From Paraspadella gotoi (Eukaryota; Chaetognatha): a stretch of DNA of 64,000 bases. A model generated the notes under the pieces. That model had not been told where the DNA came from, did no database searches, and saw nothing but the letters and a program-made list of their open reading frames with translations. Below, piece by piece: positions 12,614 through 21,734 of this stretch (position 1 is the stretch's first letter; every line of letters begins with the position of its first letter). The stretch is taken from positions 8,803,339 through 8,867,338 of the forward strand of contig CM119266.1 of NCBI GenBank assembly GCA_051294375.1, given 5' to 3'. The position numbers and the translations under genes were made by a program.

Positions 12614-13928
12614 ATTTTCTGAGACGGAGTGACAGAAAGAATAAATTGAAACGAAAAACGGTAAAACAAAACAAAAACGAATTAAAAACTTTGTTTTCTT
12701 TCTCTTCAAAAAAAAAAAAAAAGGATGAGACTCAACCCTAAGAGAAGAAAAAAAGGAGGAAGGAAAGTAAAAAAAAGAAAGAAAAAAAAAACCCTTTAAA
12801 AGCGCTGGAGGAGAAGAAAATGAAGAAAAGCAAATAGAGGGATGGAAAGAAGAAAGAAAGAAGAAAAAATTCCGCTAGGAGGAGAAAAGGAATTCTGACG
12901 TCGAAAACAAACAAAAGACGCCTGAAAAAACAATGAAGTTCTCCACGCGTAACAAAGACTCAAAAAAAAAAAAAGAAAACCGAAGGAAGGGGGAGAGACG
13001 TTTTTGTTTTCTTTTTGTTTTCTTTTTGTTTTTCGTCTTACTTCACTTCTTCGGATAATTTTTCGAGAGATTGTTTTTTTGTTGTTTTTTTTCCTTCTTC
13101 ACAGTTTTAAACGTTAATTAAGACGTTACATTTAAATTATGTAGTATGCGATTTCTTGCGTTATGTTATGTTATGTTATGTTATGTTTTTTTTCAATTTA
13201 TTTTTGTTGCGTTTGGGTTTAGTTTTTTTAAGAATCAAGGTTATAAACTTTGTAAACAACATTTTTTAATCTTCCTGTGCTTTTTTTATGAAGTTTTTTA
13301 ACTACATACAATTATTAAACTCCTTTATAATTTTTTTTTATTTTCCTTTTTTAAGTTTTTTTTAACTTCTTTTCTTTTCTTTTTCTTTTATCTTTCTTTT
13401 CTTTTTCCTCCATTTTGTTTTCTCTTTCAGTTTTCACCTTCTTCCTCCGGTGGCTTCGATAGATCTTCGTCCGAATCAGATTCTGAATTTTAAAATTCGA
13501 TTATTAATTTTAAAATAAAAATGAAAATATTACTATTTATAAATATAACTATATAACTATTGAATTGTAGATAGCTTTAGCAGAAAGAAAATCTAAATTT
13601 AATTTAACCTATATCAATTTTATTTCAATTATTTCATTTTAATTCATTTAAATTTCGTTCTAAATTAAATTTAAATTTAGAAACCAAATGATAAAATTTT
13701 TCACAAATCAACAACCTGACGAAGACGACGACGACGACGACGACGATGGCGGAACGCGACCTTTCACGTGAATGACTTTTCGGTCTTCGTCCTCGTTTGG
13801 TTTTTTTGTCGTCGTCGTCATCGTCGTCGTCGTCGTCGTTGTTGTTGTTGTTGCTGACGTCTGGTCTGGATTATCCACCAGAAGATTTGATGACAATTCC
13901 ATCTGCTACAAATGCCGACACCAATGGT

Positions 13929-13969
<41 letters not shown>

Positions 13970-14175
13970 CTCTGTCTCTTTTTTTTTTTCTTCTCGTCGT
14001 CTTCTTTCTCTCACCTCTCTCTCTGTCTCTCCTTCCTCTCTCTCTCCTCTTTCTCTTCCTCTACTCTCTCTCTCTCTCTCCTCTACTCTCTCTTTCACTC
14101 TCTCTCCTCTCTCTCTCTCTTTTTCTCTCTCTTTCTCTCTCTCTCTCTCTCTTCTCCTCTCTCCTCTCGTCTCCT

Positions 14176-14210
<35 letters not shown>

Positions 14211-14315
14211 TCTCTCGTCTTCTTCTCCCTCCCTTCTCTCTCTCTTCTCACTCTCTCTCTCTCTCTCTTCTTCTTCTCTCTTCGTCTCTCTCTTTCTTCA
14301 CTCTCTCGCCTACTC

Positions 14316-14346
<31 letters not shown>

Positions 14347-14539
14347 CTTCCTCTCTCTCTCTCTCACCTCTCTCTCTCTCTCTCTCTCTCTTTACTTCTC
14401 TACTCTTCTCTTCTCTTCTTTTTTTTTTTTTTCTCTCTCTTTCTCTCTCTCTCCCTCTCTCTCTCTTTCACTTCTCCCTCTCTCTCTCTGCTTTCACTCT
14501 CTCTCTCTCTCCCTCTCTCTCCTTTCACTCGCTCTCCTC

Positions 14540-14576
<37 letters not shown>

Positions 14577-14729
14577 CTCCTTCTCTCTCTCCTCTCCTCT
14601 CTCTCTCTCTCCCCCTCTCTTCTCTTCCTCTCCTCTCTCTTCTCTCTCTCTCTCTCTCTCTTTCCTCTCTCTCCTCTCTCTTCTCCTCTCTCTCTCTTCG
14701 TCTCTCTCTCTCTCATCTCTTTCCCTCTC

Positions 14730-14765
<36 letters not shown>

Positions 14766-14801
14766 CTCACTCTTCACTCTCTCCCTCTCTGTCTCCTCTC
14801 T

Positions 14802-14844
<43 letters not shown>

Positions 14845-15311
14845 CCTCTCTGTCTCACTTTTCTCTCCATGATGGCGGTGATGAGTTCTCCGATTCCGTT
14901 GACGCAGGCTGTCGCCGGTTGCGCCGTCTTCACGGCGTAAAGAAAATGTTTTCTGAAACAAATGGGAAAAGAAATCAAACAAGGCTGCCATCTTCAAACA
15001 TACTAAATACATAAAAAAAACAGATATTTAAAAAGAACTAAGATTTTATACGAATTCATTTTTTTTACCACATTTCTTTACGACATTTAGATTTTTCTAT
15101 GGATGTCATTTGTGTTTAATTATTTAGTTTTCAATATCAAAATGTCACCGTCCAAAATTGGTGATACCTCACAATATTATAAACCCACGCGACACCGTCA
15201 ACGTTTAACGTCTCACGCGACGAGTCAAAAAAAAACCGAGTGCGGGGAAATGAGGCGAAAAATCGAGAATGACTCTCTCTCTCGCTCCGATGCTTCTCTC
15301 TCTCTTCTTCT

Positions 15312-15375
<64 letters not shown>

Positions 15376-18300
15376 GTTCTTTTCGTTCGAATGCTCTTTT
15401 GTTTATTGTCTCTTCTCCCGTCTAACCTCTCTCTCTATTTTGTGCCATGGATTTTTTCCGACGAACGGACGCCATCTTTCTTTTCTCATCGATTTCATTT
15501 TTAAATCAAGCAAAAAAATAAACAATGGACGACGTTTCACTTCTTAAAAACCATTTGCGTCGGGGTTTAATGGACTTTAGTTCGATTAAATCCTTTTAAT
15601 TAAATTTATTCTTAATTATCAAATATCTAATAAAGCCTGTTTAAGATTTTATCCTTATTCGTAATCTAAATTCCTACTATCTAGGAATAAAGTTTATCCA
15701 CCTAATTGTTGAAAAGTTCATTTATTCAATAAAAAATATATAAAACATGCGTTAAAGCATTTTTCAATATTTAGTATACCCTCCCTCGGCATCAAACTAC
15801 TGCCCGCATTTGTTTAGGCATGCACTCGTACAGCAAATTGAGGCATAACAGTGAAATGTTTTTCCAATCTTTAACGCAATTCTTTTAGCCTGATATTAGA
15901 CTTGCGCGTCTTTCCTTCTTTTCTTATAGCCTATAATGGAACTTTTTTAAACAAAAAAAAGTGCAATGCTTTTAGATTAGCCAAAATTAAAATAAATTTT
16001 AAAAATAGTAATTCTATTTGAAATAAAAACACAAATAACTAAATACTAAAAATGGTTGAAAACTAAATATGTTTTTTTCGGCAATATATAGATTATTATT
16101 TGTAAACAGCCTATTTTCTATTTAAAGTAGCAATCTTTTTTGCCTTAACTTCTAAACGATTTGACCTACGAAAAAACAAAGGAAATTACTGAAAAAAATT
16201 AATGTAGATTCGAAAATATTTATAGATTTTTTTAAATAAACAAGTTTTTGAGTAGATTTCCTCTACTAAAAAATGTTGATATTACTTTTCCTAGATAGTT
16301 AAAGATAAAAAACTTATATTTTCTATGTTAGGAACAAACAAATGAACAATTAAGAGAGAGAGAGAAGAAGATGAGAGACGAGAGAGAAGACGAGACGAGA
16401 GAGAGAGGAGAAGAGGAGAGACGAGGAGAAGATGAGAAGAGAGATGAGAGAGAGAGAGAGAGAGAGAGACGAGAGAGAGAGAGAAACAAAATAGCAACGA
16501 TCCTCGCGACCAATTTGTTTTTTACCCTTTGCCGACAGAGGCGATCTGTAGCAAAAGACTCGTTCGTCTTCGGCGTGCGTGGACAAACAAAAGCCACTGT
16601 CTCCATTCGATGAGGAATTCTGTCGTCTTTGTTCTTCTCGTCTAGAACTCTTTAGTTGAAGGGGAGGGTACAGGGAGGTGGAAGGGTTAGGGGTGGGGAG
16701 GCAGAGGGCGTTGGGCGGCGGCAGTTGAATTCAGATTAAATAAATCTAAATTAAAAAAAAATCCAAGATTTACACGATAAATTATCTCTCGTATGTTATC
16801 CAAATATAGGTAATTAATCTATATGTCGTTTCAATTATGTTCTGTAATCTTTATTACGTTAAGGAATGATTAATTTATTCATAAATTTAAAATTAGGTTT
16901 CCGCATGCCTTTTGTTTCTCATCCGATTTTCAGCGGCGCAACTGCGCCTGCGCGATTTTCCGCCAGAAAAAACTAATCCATTCCCGTTATTCTCGAGTTC
17001 GCGGGAAAAACTCGGGGCAAAGGCGACGTCACTCGCGGCGGAAATTTCTACTTTTCTCATTTCCCCTTCGTACCTTTTCTTCTCTTTTCGGCGTAGAGTC
17101 TTTTTTTCTGACTCCTTTACTCCTCTCTTGTCTTTTCTTGTCTCAATTTCTCCATCATTCCTATCTTCTTAACTCTTCTTTACTTCACTTTTTTTTAGCA
17201 TTCATCCTCCTCTTCCCATCTTTGATTTTCAATTATTAACTATCTCTTTTCTTCTCTCAATTCTCCTTTTCTTCTCTTTCTCTTTTTCTTTACTCACCTT
17301 TCCCTCTCTTTCTCACCTCCAATTTTCTTCATTTCTTTTTCTTTTCTTTCCTTCTCTTTCCTCACCTTCACTTTTCTTCATTTCTTTCTTTATTCTTTCC
17401 TTCTTTTCCCTAACCTCCAATTTTCTTTTATCTTTCTCTCTCCTTTCCTACTCTTTCCTCACCTTCACTTTTCTTCATTTCTTTCTTTCTCTTTTCCTCT
17501 TTGCTCTACTTTCACCTCGTTCCTCCCTCGGGATTCCACACCCGAGGCTGAGCTTATTATTATCCTTGATACTTTGCCTCGCCATTCCCCGACACACCTT
17601 ATTCCTTATGGTATAAGTATTACAAGAGTAAGGCTAAAGAAATAATGATTTTTCTAAAACAATTTTTGATAGAGTTTTTTTCAAGTTTGACTGAAGTTCT
17701 AGTCTCAAGGTCTGAAGGAGAGACTGATTTTTTTACTCACGATTTTTTTTTAAATAAAAGAATAAAATTTAATAACAAAATATCGACTTATTACATTTTA
17801 TTATTTATAATTCGTTTTCTTTTTAACTTTAATAATTATCACTAATATTTGTTATTTTATTACAATCTTAATATTTTGAAAACGTTAGTATTTTGTTTCC
17901 TTTTTTTTTGTCGCTAACTGACATCAGAAGATGTCTCTAACTATGGTCGGACAAACCGTAAGTAAAAACGATGTGAATGACGGAAAAAGGGGAATATATA
18001 TTATCTATAGCACGACTAAAATCGTGGTGAAAAAAAAAGGGTAACAAAAGCTGAACGGGACGGTGAAGAGAGAAAAGAGAGAAAAGAGCGTGAATGAAAA
18101 ACCTAAACCTGGAACTCGAGCCTGGATCTCCGGGCGGAGGGGGAAGAGGATGAAGAGAAATGATAGGAAACGGTGCATGCTGCGAAACCACTAGCGGTTC
18201 TTTCTGGATGTTATTCCGACCACTTCCTTACCCACCCAACCCACCTACCCACTTCCAACCCCCTTCTCCCTCCACCCTGTCCTCCTCCCCCAAAAAAAAA

Positions 18301-18480
18301 ACCCATCAATCCGTGTTCGAAACGTGAGATTAATGACGATTCCTCTTCTTTGTGCTGCCTTTCGCTTGGATCCACTGACGCGTTGGCCGCCGACTCGTTT
18401 GAGCGAATTCAGCGTCTGTTGACAACATCTCGTCGCCATGGGTGAATGAAGCCACTTTCCGCGATACCGACCAGTTTGGC
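6215..18480 (-). CDS. Adaptor with two tandem Disabled-type PTB domains (spliced gene, whole span)
   Basis: An intracellular scaffold or adaptor expected to bind NPxY-type receptor tails and phosphoinositides at membranes, as known for Disabled/Dab PTB domains. Ten exons are recognised. The first PTB domain (18,480-14,859) shows AKLVGIAESG, a CQQTLNSLKR helix, EDERVFCY and the AVKTAQPA strand. A linker of about 140 residues follows (Thr-rich, Ser-rich, acidic). The second PTB domain (12,109 to about 10,900) shows GLEFRAK-LVGAEDL, GDKMKMCEDALERLK, EGIRVMEEK, FIAFDVKEPRGCGYI and YLFLGLKS. A helical tail ends at 6,215. From 14,952 onward every junction is in phase. The first-PTB exons show frame or phase breaks, and its middle strands and the protein start were not found. 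Tandem PTB layouts occur in FE65, but these sequences look more Dab-like. The last intron holds a TTAA transposon. Confidence 0.85.
6389..6660. other. Intron sequence with (CA)n
   Basis: A short CACACA tract at 6,419-6,456 lies just upstream of the acceptor on the transcribed strand. Otherwise unremarkable AT-rich intron. Confidence 0.5.
6661..6770 (+). repeat. Dispersed repeat: GACC/GACG array plus palindromic tail
   Basis: Tetranucleotide units of GACC and GACG type are followed by GTTGCTCCGCGAGTACTCGC and then AATTAAAAA. The GCGAGTACTCGC core is a perfect 12-base palindrome. The same layout recurs at 40,690-40,826 with GACA/GACC units and GTTGCTCCGCGAGTTCTCGC. The two sites therefore look like copies of one interspersed element rather than chance microsatellites. 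Confidence 0.6.
7214..7324. repeat. G-run followed by (TC)n microsatellite
   Basis: A short G7 run at 7,214 precedes a nearly pure (TC)n tract ending at 7,324, about 30 bases left of the TTAA transposon border. Confidence 0.8.
7620..8600. repeat. Degenerate GAC/AAC/GAA trinucleotide blocks inside the transposon
   Basis: Two blocks (7,620-8,125 and 8,340-8,590) consist almost only of GAC, GAA, AAC and ACA triplets. They flank a small GA/TC-rich piece (8,150-8,275). Long open frames on the minus strand are Ser/Phe/Val-rich translations of these triplets and are not genes. Confidence 0.8.
9385..9413 (+). ncRNA. Degenerate hammerhead-like motif (retroelement tail?)
   Basis: CTAATGA is followed by a GGCTT/AAGCC hairpin (9,393-9,397 with 9,405-9,409, 7-base loop) and then GAAA. 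This is the order of the hammerhead core (CUGANGA, stem II, GAAA). The G of CUGA is A here, so activity is unlikely. Such motifs are known from Penelope-like and related retroelements. No clear stem I/III partner was identified, so this is a weak call. Confidence 0.25.
10091..10434. repeat. Two diverged copies of a ~115-bp segment
   Basis: The segment from CTTGTTCGATT through ACTTTCC to AAATTCCTTTA occurs at about 10,096-10,188 and again at 10,338-10,427. The second copy leads into the right transposon end. The corresponding part of the 39-40 kb element is at about 39,945-40,010. Confidence 0.55.
10479..10817. other. Intron between transposon and PTB exon
   Basis: AT-rich sequence with no recognised feature. 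The minus-strand donor GTAGAA lies at its right edge. Confidence 0.6.
10818..11061 (-). CDS. Tandem-PTB adaptor, exon: end of second PTB domain
   Basis: Acceptor ...TCCAAG at 11,063-11,062; donor GAAG|GTAGAA after 10,818. It encodes EPRGCGYIAETEGKYLFLG, the strand pair that follows FIAFDVK in Dab-type PTB domains. The C-terminal helix SALQELIALSFEVKVQQLMK and a basic, charged tail (KQKQKTIGDEV) follow. It starts in phase 0 and ends in phase 1, matching both neighbouring exons. Confidence 0.88.
11062..11359. repeat. Intron with TGAT/TTGA tetranucleotide repeats
   Basis: Imperfect ATTGATTG-type repeats fill most of this short intron. Similar units fill 12,120-12,245. Confidence 0.7.
11360..11584 (-). 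CDS. Tandem-PTB adaptor, exon: core of second PTB domain
   Basis: Seventy-five codons, phase 0 at both ends. It begins LVGAEDLGSNVGDKM, continues with the amphipathic CEDALERLKAELV helix, the ITVDVALEGIRVMEEKS strands and HKVHQLVFIAFDVK. These follow the Dab order: an AKLIG-type strand, a GDK-initiated helix, a GIK/GIR-hydrophobic-(D/E)EK turn and an H-x2-(I/L)-x-(Y/F)-I strand. The donor is AAG|GTCAGA. Confidence 0.9.
11585..11974. other. Intron, no feature beyond a CTT tract
   Basis: AT-rich, with a CTTCTT run at about 11,843-11,876. Confidence 0.6.
11975..12109 (-). CDS. Tandem-PTB adaptor, exon: linker end and start of second PTB domain
   Basis: Forty-five codons in phase 0 with acceptor CCTCAG and donor AAG|GTTGGA. 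It encodes QVETFGVEIYIPKKS, a basic segment (KARNRKKP), then DDDIAKYNYGLEFRAK. GLEFRAK joins LVGAEDL in the next exon to give the first beta strand of the PTB fold. Confidence 0.88.
12120..12453. repeat. Intron with (TTGA)n and (CTCTT)n
   Basis: TTGA-type repeats at 12,135-12,245 and a pentanucleotide (CTCTT)n array of about 12 units at 12,364-12,425. On the transcribed strand the latter is a purine-only GAGAA array immediately downstream of the 5' splice site at 12,453. Confidence 0.75.
12454..12551 (-). CDS. Tandem-PTB adaptor, linker exon (Ala/Pro/Ser-rich)
   Basis: Acceptor TCATTCAG, donor AGA|GTAAGG, phase 1 in and phase 0 out. It encodes EDEAPTASAPASASATTPDP and then NQRGMESSGESR. A low-complexity, probably disordered spacer between the PTB domains. 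The phases fit both neighbours. Confidence 0.75.
12552..13437. other. Intron: GA tract, purine-rich and T-rich stretches, (ATGTT)n
   Basis: GA repeat at 12,570-12,610, A/G-rich sequence to about 12,990, a five-unit TTATG array at 13,162-13,186, then T-rich sequence. No exon seen. Confidence 0.6.
13438..13482 (-). CDS. Tandem-PTB adaptor, 45-nt acidic linker microexon
   Basis: Acceptor AAATTCAG, donor AAG|GTGAAA. It adds ESDSDEDLSKPPEEE, with the first codon completed from the previous exon. It is phase 1 at both ends, so skipping it would keep the reading frame. The acidic SDSDED cluster resembles a casein kinase 2 site. Confidence 0.7.
13483..13715. other. AT-rich intron
   Basis: No feature beyond A/T-rich sequence and the splice sites. 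Confidence 0.6.
13716..13902 (-). CDS. Tandem-PTB adaptor, linker exon with poly-Thr and poly-Ser
   Basis: Acceptor TTGTAGCAG, donor TCAG|GTTGTT, phase 0 in and phase 1 out. It encodes MELSSNLLVDNPDQTSA, a Thr run, KKPNEDEDRKVIHVKGRVPP and a Ser run before the junction. The Thr and Ser runs are coding GAC/ACG and TCG triplet repeats, so their lengths may vary between alleles or be misassembled. Confidence 0.75.
13930..14858. repeat. 930-bp interrupted (TC)n tract in an intron
   Basis: Almost pure pyrimidine with frequent single-base interruptions; on the adaptor transcript it is a purine-only (GA)n run. Long Ser/Leu and Arg/Glu frames here are artefacts of the repeat. The irregular interruptions may be sequencing noise in a once pure array. 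Confidence 0.9.
14859..14952 (-). CDS. Tandem-PTB adaptor, exon: last strand and helix of first PTB domain
   Basis: Acceptor TTGTTTCAG at 14,953, donor AAA|GTGAGA after 14,859. It encodes KHFLYAVKTAQPATACVNGI then GELITAIMERK. The AVKTAQPA run corresponds to the AIKTAQAAE strand of Dab-type PTB domains and is followed by the expected C-terminal helix. It needs two bases from the preceding exon. The candidate preceding exon at 16.53 kb supplies only one. Confidence 0.8.
14953..15763. other. Intron with (TC)n
   Basis: A long (TC)n tract at 15,291-15,372 lies within AT-rich sequence. No exon seen. Confidence 0.6.
15764..15890 (-). mobile_element. Tc1/mariner transposase relic (C-terminal end)
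   Basis: On the minus strand the sequence reads VKDWKNISLLCLNLLYECMP then KQMRAVV. After a stop and a frame shift it reads AEGGYTKY and TGA. This matches the pattern at the end of Tc1 transposases (W-x2-I near a Cys/Leu-rich helix, S/C-MP-x-R/Q, AVI/AVV, GG-x-TKY). Only the tail survives, broken by a stop and a shift. The DDE catalytic part and terminal repeats were not found. It lies in an intron of the PTB adaptor, in the same orientation. Confidence 0.6.
15891..16525. other. AT-rich intron with (GA)n
   Basis: AT-rich sequence, then a GA-rich tract at 16,350-16,485. No other feature. Confidence 0.6.
16526..16596 (-). CDS. Probable tandem-PTB exon: strand 5-6 region of first PTB domain
   Basis: The frame reads GFCLSTHAEDERVFCYRSPL then SAKG before a GTAAAA donor at 16,525. 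EDERVFCY fits the D-x-R-x-F-x-Y motif of PTB domains, and fusion to KHFLYAVKTAQ gives a Dab-like strand order with near-normal spacing. The donor leaves one base while the next exon needs two, so the junction is out of phase by one. Given the homopolymers here (AAAGGG, AAAAAA) a base-count error is likely. The acceptor is uncertain; CAG at 16,599-16,597 is the nearest. Confidence 0.5.
16597..16910. other. Intron, G-rich then AT-rich
   Basis: A G-rich run at 16,660-16,725, then AT-rich sequence. No gene seen. Confidence 0.5.
16930..17045. promoter_or_regulatory. CpG-rich promoter-like block with NRF1-, E2F- and CRE-like sites
   Basis: GCGCCTGCGC at 16,944-16,953 is one base from the NRF1 consensus. 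TCGCGGGAAAA at 16,999-17,009 is E2F-like, and CGACGTCA at 17,024-17,031 is CRE-like and leads into CGTCACTCGCGG. CpG density is far above the surroundings. It could be an internal promoter of the PTB gene or of an unseen plus-strand transcript. Confidence 0.4.
17046..18323. other. Intron: pyrimidine-rich then AT-rich
   Basis: C/T-rich TTCTTTC-type sequence occupies 17,080-17,520. The missing central strands of the first PTB domain should lie between 16.6 and 18.3 kb, but I could not find them. Confidence 0.5.
18324..18480 (-). CDS. Probable tandem-PTB exon: start of first PTB domain, frame broken
   Basis: A strong acceptor (polypyrimidine run then TTCCCAG) precedes AKLVGIAESGFIH in frame one. 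GDEM then lies in frame three and CQQTLNSLKRVGG...RRGIVINLT in frame two. Together these are, in order, the first strand, the GD-x-M turn, the helix and the next strand of a Dab-type PTB domain, and mirror the second domain's LVGAEDL...GDKMKMCEDALERLK. Two single-base excesses within about 20 bases explain the shifts. They could be assembly errors or real decay. The exon end at a CTCAC|GTTTCG donor is tentative. Confidence 0.5.
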
Positions 18481-19545
18481 CTGGGAATGATTAAAAAGGG
18501 GGGGGTAAGTGAGGGGGTGGAAGGGAATGGGGGGGCAGGGGTGTAAAGGGAATGGGGCAGGGGTGAGGCAAAAGAGTCTGTGAGTTTTGTTTGTATTGTA
18601 GTTTCAGGATTATATTTAACTTCTGGTAAGATTTCCTGTTTTTATACTATGAATTCTATCCTTTTTTCGTTCGTTGCTTGACTAGAAAAATTAGACTATT
18701 TTTTCCATGATTGCTTTTTTGAATATTTGTAATAACGAATTAAATGATAAAATTAATAAAAATATTATGATAGCAAGAGACACAAAAACAATTAAAATTG
18801 AAAATGTTTAAATGTGTTAAGGATACTCTTGATGTAGAATAAAAATCGAATTGTAACGCCACCTATGGTTATTCAATTCTTTAATTTATAATTTTGACGT
18901 GAGTACTAAGTTAGGGTCAACATTCGACAAACCCGAGTCACACACAGGCCGGTGTCATGGTCATTATCCCACTGTGATAGAGCAGAACAAACTAGATTTG
19001 GAATGTAAAACATTTTTCTAAATGATAAAAAATTACGAAAAAAAAAATGAGAAAATGAGAAAAATATCAAAATTTTACTTGCTTTAAATCTTCCTTTTAT
19101 TTTTCATTTCTTTATATTTAAAAATATTCCTACTTTTTTTTTTTCCTCCTTTTCAAAAATCCCCAGGTTCATAACCACATAACAACACTTTATCAGTTTA
19201 AACTTTTGAGTTTTCTTGACTTTTTATAGACTTAAAGGAAAATGACGGAGAAGAAATGAATTTTTTTTTTTTTGCGCTAATGGAAGATTTGACATGGAAC
19301 AAGGGACCCTTTCTCCGGGGTCTCTCTCTCTCTTTTCTCTCTCTCTCTCTCTCCCCTTCCCTCTCTCTCTCTCTCCCACTCAAATCTTGCTCTCCTTCCG
19401 TTGTTGCACGTTTTTTCAAGTTTCCATTTAATCCATTGTAATTTTCATATCAATTTATTTAGTAGAAAGCCTATAAAATGTTTTTTCAAACCATTTATTT
19501 TATGTCGTTTCATCAAATTGAAGAGAAAGAACACAAAACATTCAG

Positions 19546-19614
<69 letters not shown>

Positions 19615-20369
19615 TCTTACTTCCTTAACCTCTTTCTCAACTATCTTGCTCGGCACGTATCTGTTTTTAGACACTGGTCGCCGCGAGCGGTGGAAGGTTG
19701 GTTCGACCCCGCCGCTGGTCACCGGGCGAGAAAGGTCGAGAGTGGTGAGCGTTCGTGATGGTGGTTTGGTGGTCGAAGGAAGGTGGTGGCCGGGCAATGG
19801 AGTGAAACGCGCCAACCGGTACAAAACACGAAAACAGCAAAACGATGCACGGCAGCGAAACTGCGCCAAGCAGCAAAGCAGCGGCAGAGCAGCGTTTGAC
19901 TTCTATACTCATTCCTTTACTAATAGTCTCATACAATGTACATTATGATGATGGCTAAATAGAAACATGAGTAAAAGCAAAAAAATATTTCGATTAATTT
20001 CCAAAGATTCCTCACTCTCCGCCAGATGAGACTTATTACTAGTGATTCCAGATTCCAGATTCACGCTTTAAAAATGAATCATTTTCCCGCCGAAGATTTC
20101 ACTCAGATATTCTTGGCTTTGAGGGGGTTCCTCCTAAATCCGACCTGTCCATAAAGATCCTTTTTTTCTCGCAGTTAAACACAGAAGTTCGGGTGTTTTT
20201 CTTCCAGCTGCAGAAACAACCGAGATCGATTCTTTGAGGTGAGTTAAAAAAACGGGTGAGTTTAAAAAACAAGCGGGACGGTAAGGAAAATGGGTTTGGG
20301 AAGGAAAGACATGCAAGACATGCAAGACAGACTCTGACAGGAACCTGACCAGTTGACGAAGACATTGCG
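18481..20369. other. No recognised gene; (TC)n and (GA)n arrays
   Basis: G-run-rich sequence (18,490-18,570), AT-rich sequence, (TC)n at 19,319-19,378, and a pure (GA)n run at 19,547-19,612. The GC-richer stretch 19,670-19,890 has open frames on both strands but no family resemblance. The 5' end of the PTB gene is expected here or further right but was not identified. Confidence 0.5.
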
Positions 20370-20465
20370 ATGAGATCGTTTTATTTCGGTAGCGATTCCG
20401 AGGAGGAGCTGGAGTCATTTTACGAATTTCCTCTGACGGACAGTAATGGCAGATGCTGTTGTTAA
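20370..20465 (+). CDS. Possible short acidic ORF or first exon
   Basis: ATG at 20,370 opens a 31-codon frame, MRSFYFGSDSEEELESFYEF then PLTDSNGRCCC, ending at TAA. An AAG|GTATTA donor overlaps the stop. Its acidic, non-repetitive composition stands out from the neighbourhood, but the length is within chance. I do not recognise it. Confidence 0.18.
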   Translation: MRSFYFGSDSEEELESFYEFPLTDSNGRCCC

Positions 20466-21720
20466 GGTATTATTAAACCAACACAATGCTCACAGGTATG
20501 CTATCTTTTGAATCGATAACAATCCTGAATGATAGATGCCGTAGACAAGGTGTACCGTGAATGTATACATAAACTTTTACCCCGCTCGAAGCCGAAGCCA
20601 TGAGTAAGACTTTTTCATTGCAAAGTTGGCACTGTCGAGCAAAGATTACCATATGGTATCATGGCCGCGTTATTTAACGCTGTACTAAAAAGATGGAACT
20701 CCAGTCGCCGATTAATGTCAGTCCGTCCCTCCGCCCCCGTTCCGTCCGTCGGTCCATCCTGGGCGATGACGAGGTGGAAAGGAAATAAGGAAGCGAGAAC
20801 CAGGTCGGTGATTACGCCCCCCCCACCCTCTTCCCTCTTTTTCTCAAGCGCCGAGTGGAAGGAAGATAAAGAGATTAAGTTAAAATCTCGTGAGCTCTCA
20901 ATCCAATTAGCTTTTTCTCCCCCTCATCCCCCCATTTTCTTTTTTTTTTTTAATCTGTACTCTTCAGATTTACAATGTAGTCCAGAGACGGGATCTTCTC
21001 TCTCTTTTTTTTTTCTCCTTAATTTCCTCCGAGGACCGAGACATCGAATGAGCCTTGATTAAAAATGCTTAATTGATTATGAATGTAATTCGCTTTTATA
21101 TAAATTTTTCTCACGCATTTTGACCTACCCTTTTCAATACGACCGTATTTGAGAAAGCAAGATGTAACTTTGAATTTAATTAGTTTTGAAAATTGATCCG
21201 TTTCAGCGTCATATTATTGCGTTTTAGAATAATCGTAATTAATGAACTGAGCATTTATTATTTTCTCATTTCATGTTTTCCCCTTTTTCCCCCTTCATTA
21301 ATAAATTAGTTAATTAATTTATCGATTTATTCTTTAATTTCTTATCCACGATTCTTTTTCCCCCGAAGATTAAATCAAGACATTTTTCTTTACCTTCATC
21401 AAGATCATTTATTATCTCCTTTTCAAAAACTAACTAACGACTATTAAATCTTATATTAATCTTCACGATTCACATCCTCACAGAATTAAAAAGAGATGAA
21501 AAAAAAAGGACCGACCGACCATAGATTAAAACCGTCGCGTGCGTAAAAAGTAAAAAAATAAAGATTTAATGAAACGAATTTAATTAACTTTAACTGAACG
21601 AATTAAAAAACCAAACCGACAAATATAATTTTTTTGAAAATGACTAATTATAATTAATCGACGGAAAGGCAGACAGACAAATAAAGATTAAAGAATAAAG
21701 ATTAAACTAAATTAGGAATT
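20466..21720. other. No recognised gene
   Basis: AT-rich with C/T-rich patches. ORFs such as the one from 20,661 are not supported by homology or splice signals. Confidence 0.5.
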
Positions 21721-21734
21721 TAATTAATTTTTAG

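Noticed and set aside
13772-14978. Very long overlapping open frames rich in Ser/Leu (plus) or Arg/Glu (minus).
   Set aside because: They are translations of an interrupted (TC)n tract. Only the real splice-bounded pieces at 13,716-13,902 and 14,859-14,952 are coding.
20661-21062. A 133-codon plus-strand ORF starting MAALFNAVLKRW.
   Set aside because: The first 40 codons look plausible, but the rest runs through C/T-rich low complexity. No family or clear splice site was found.
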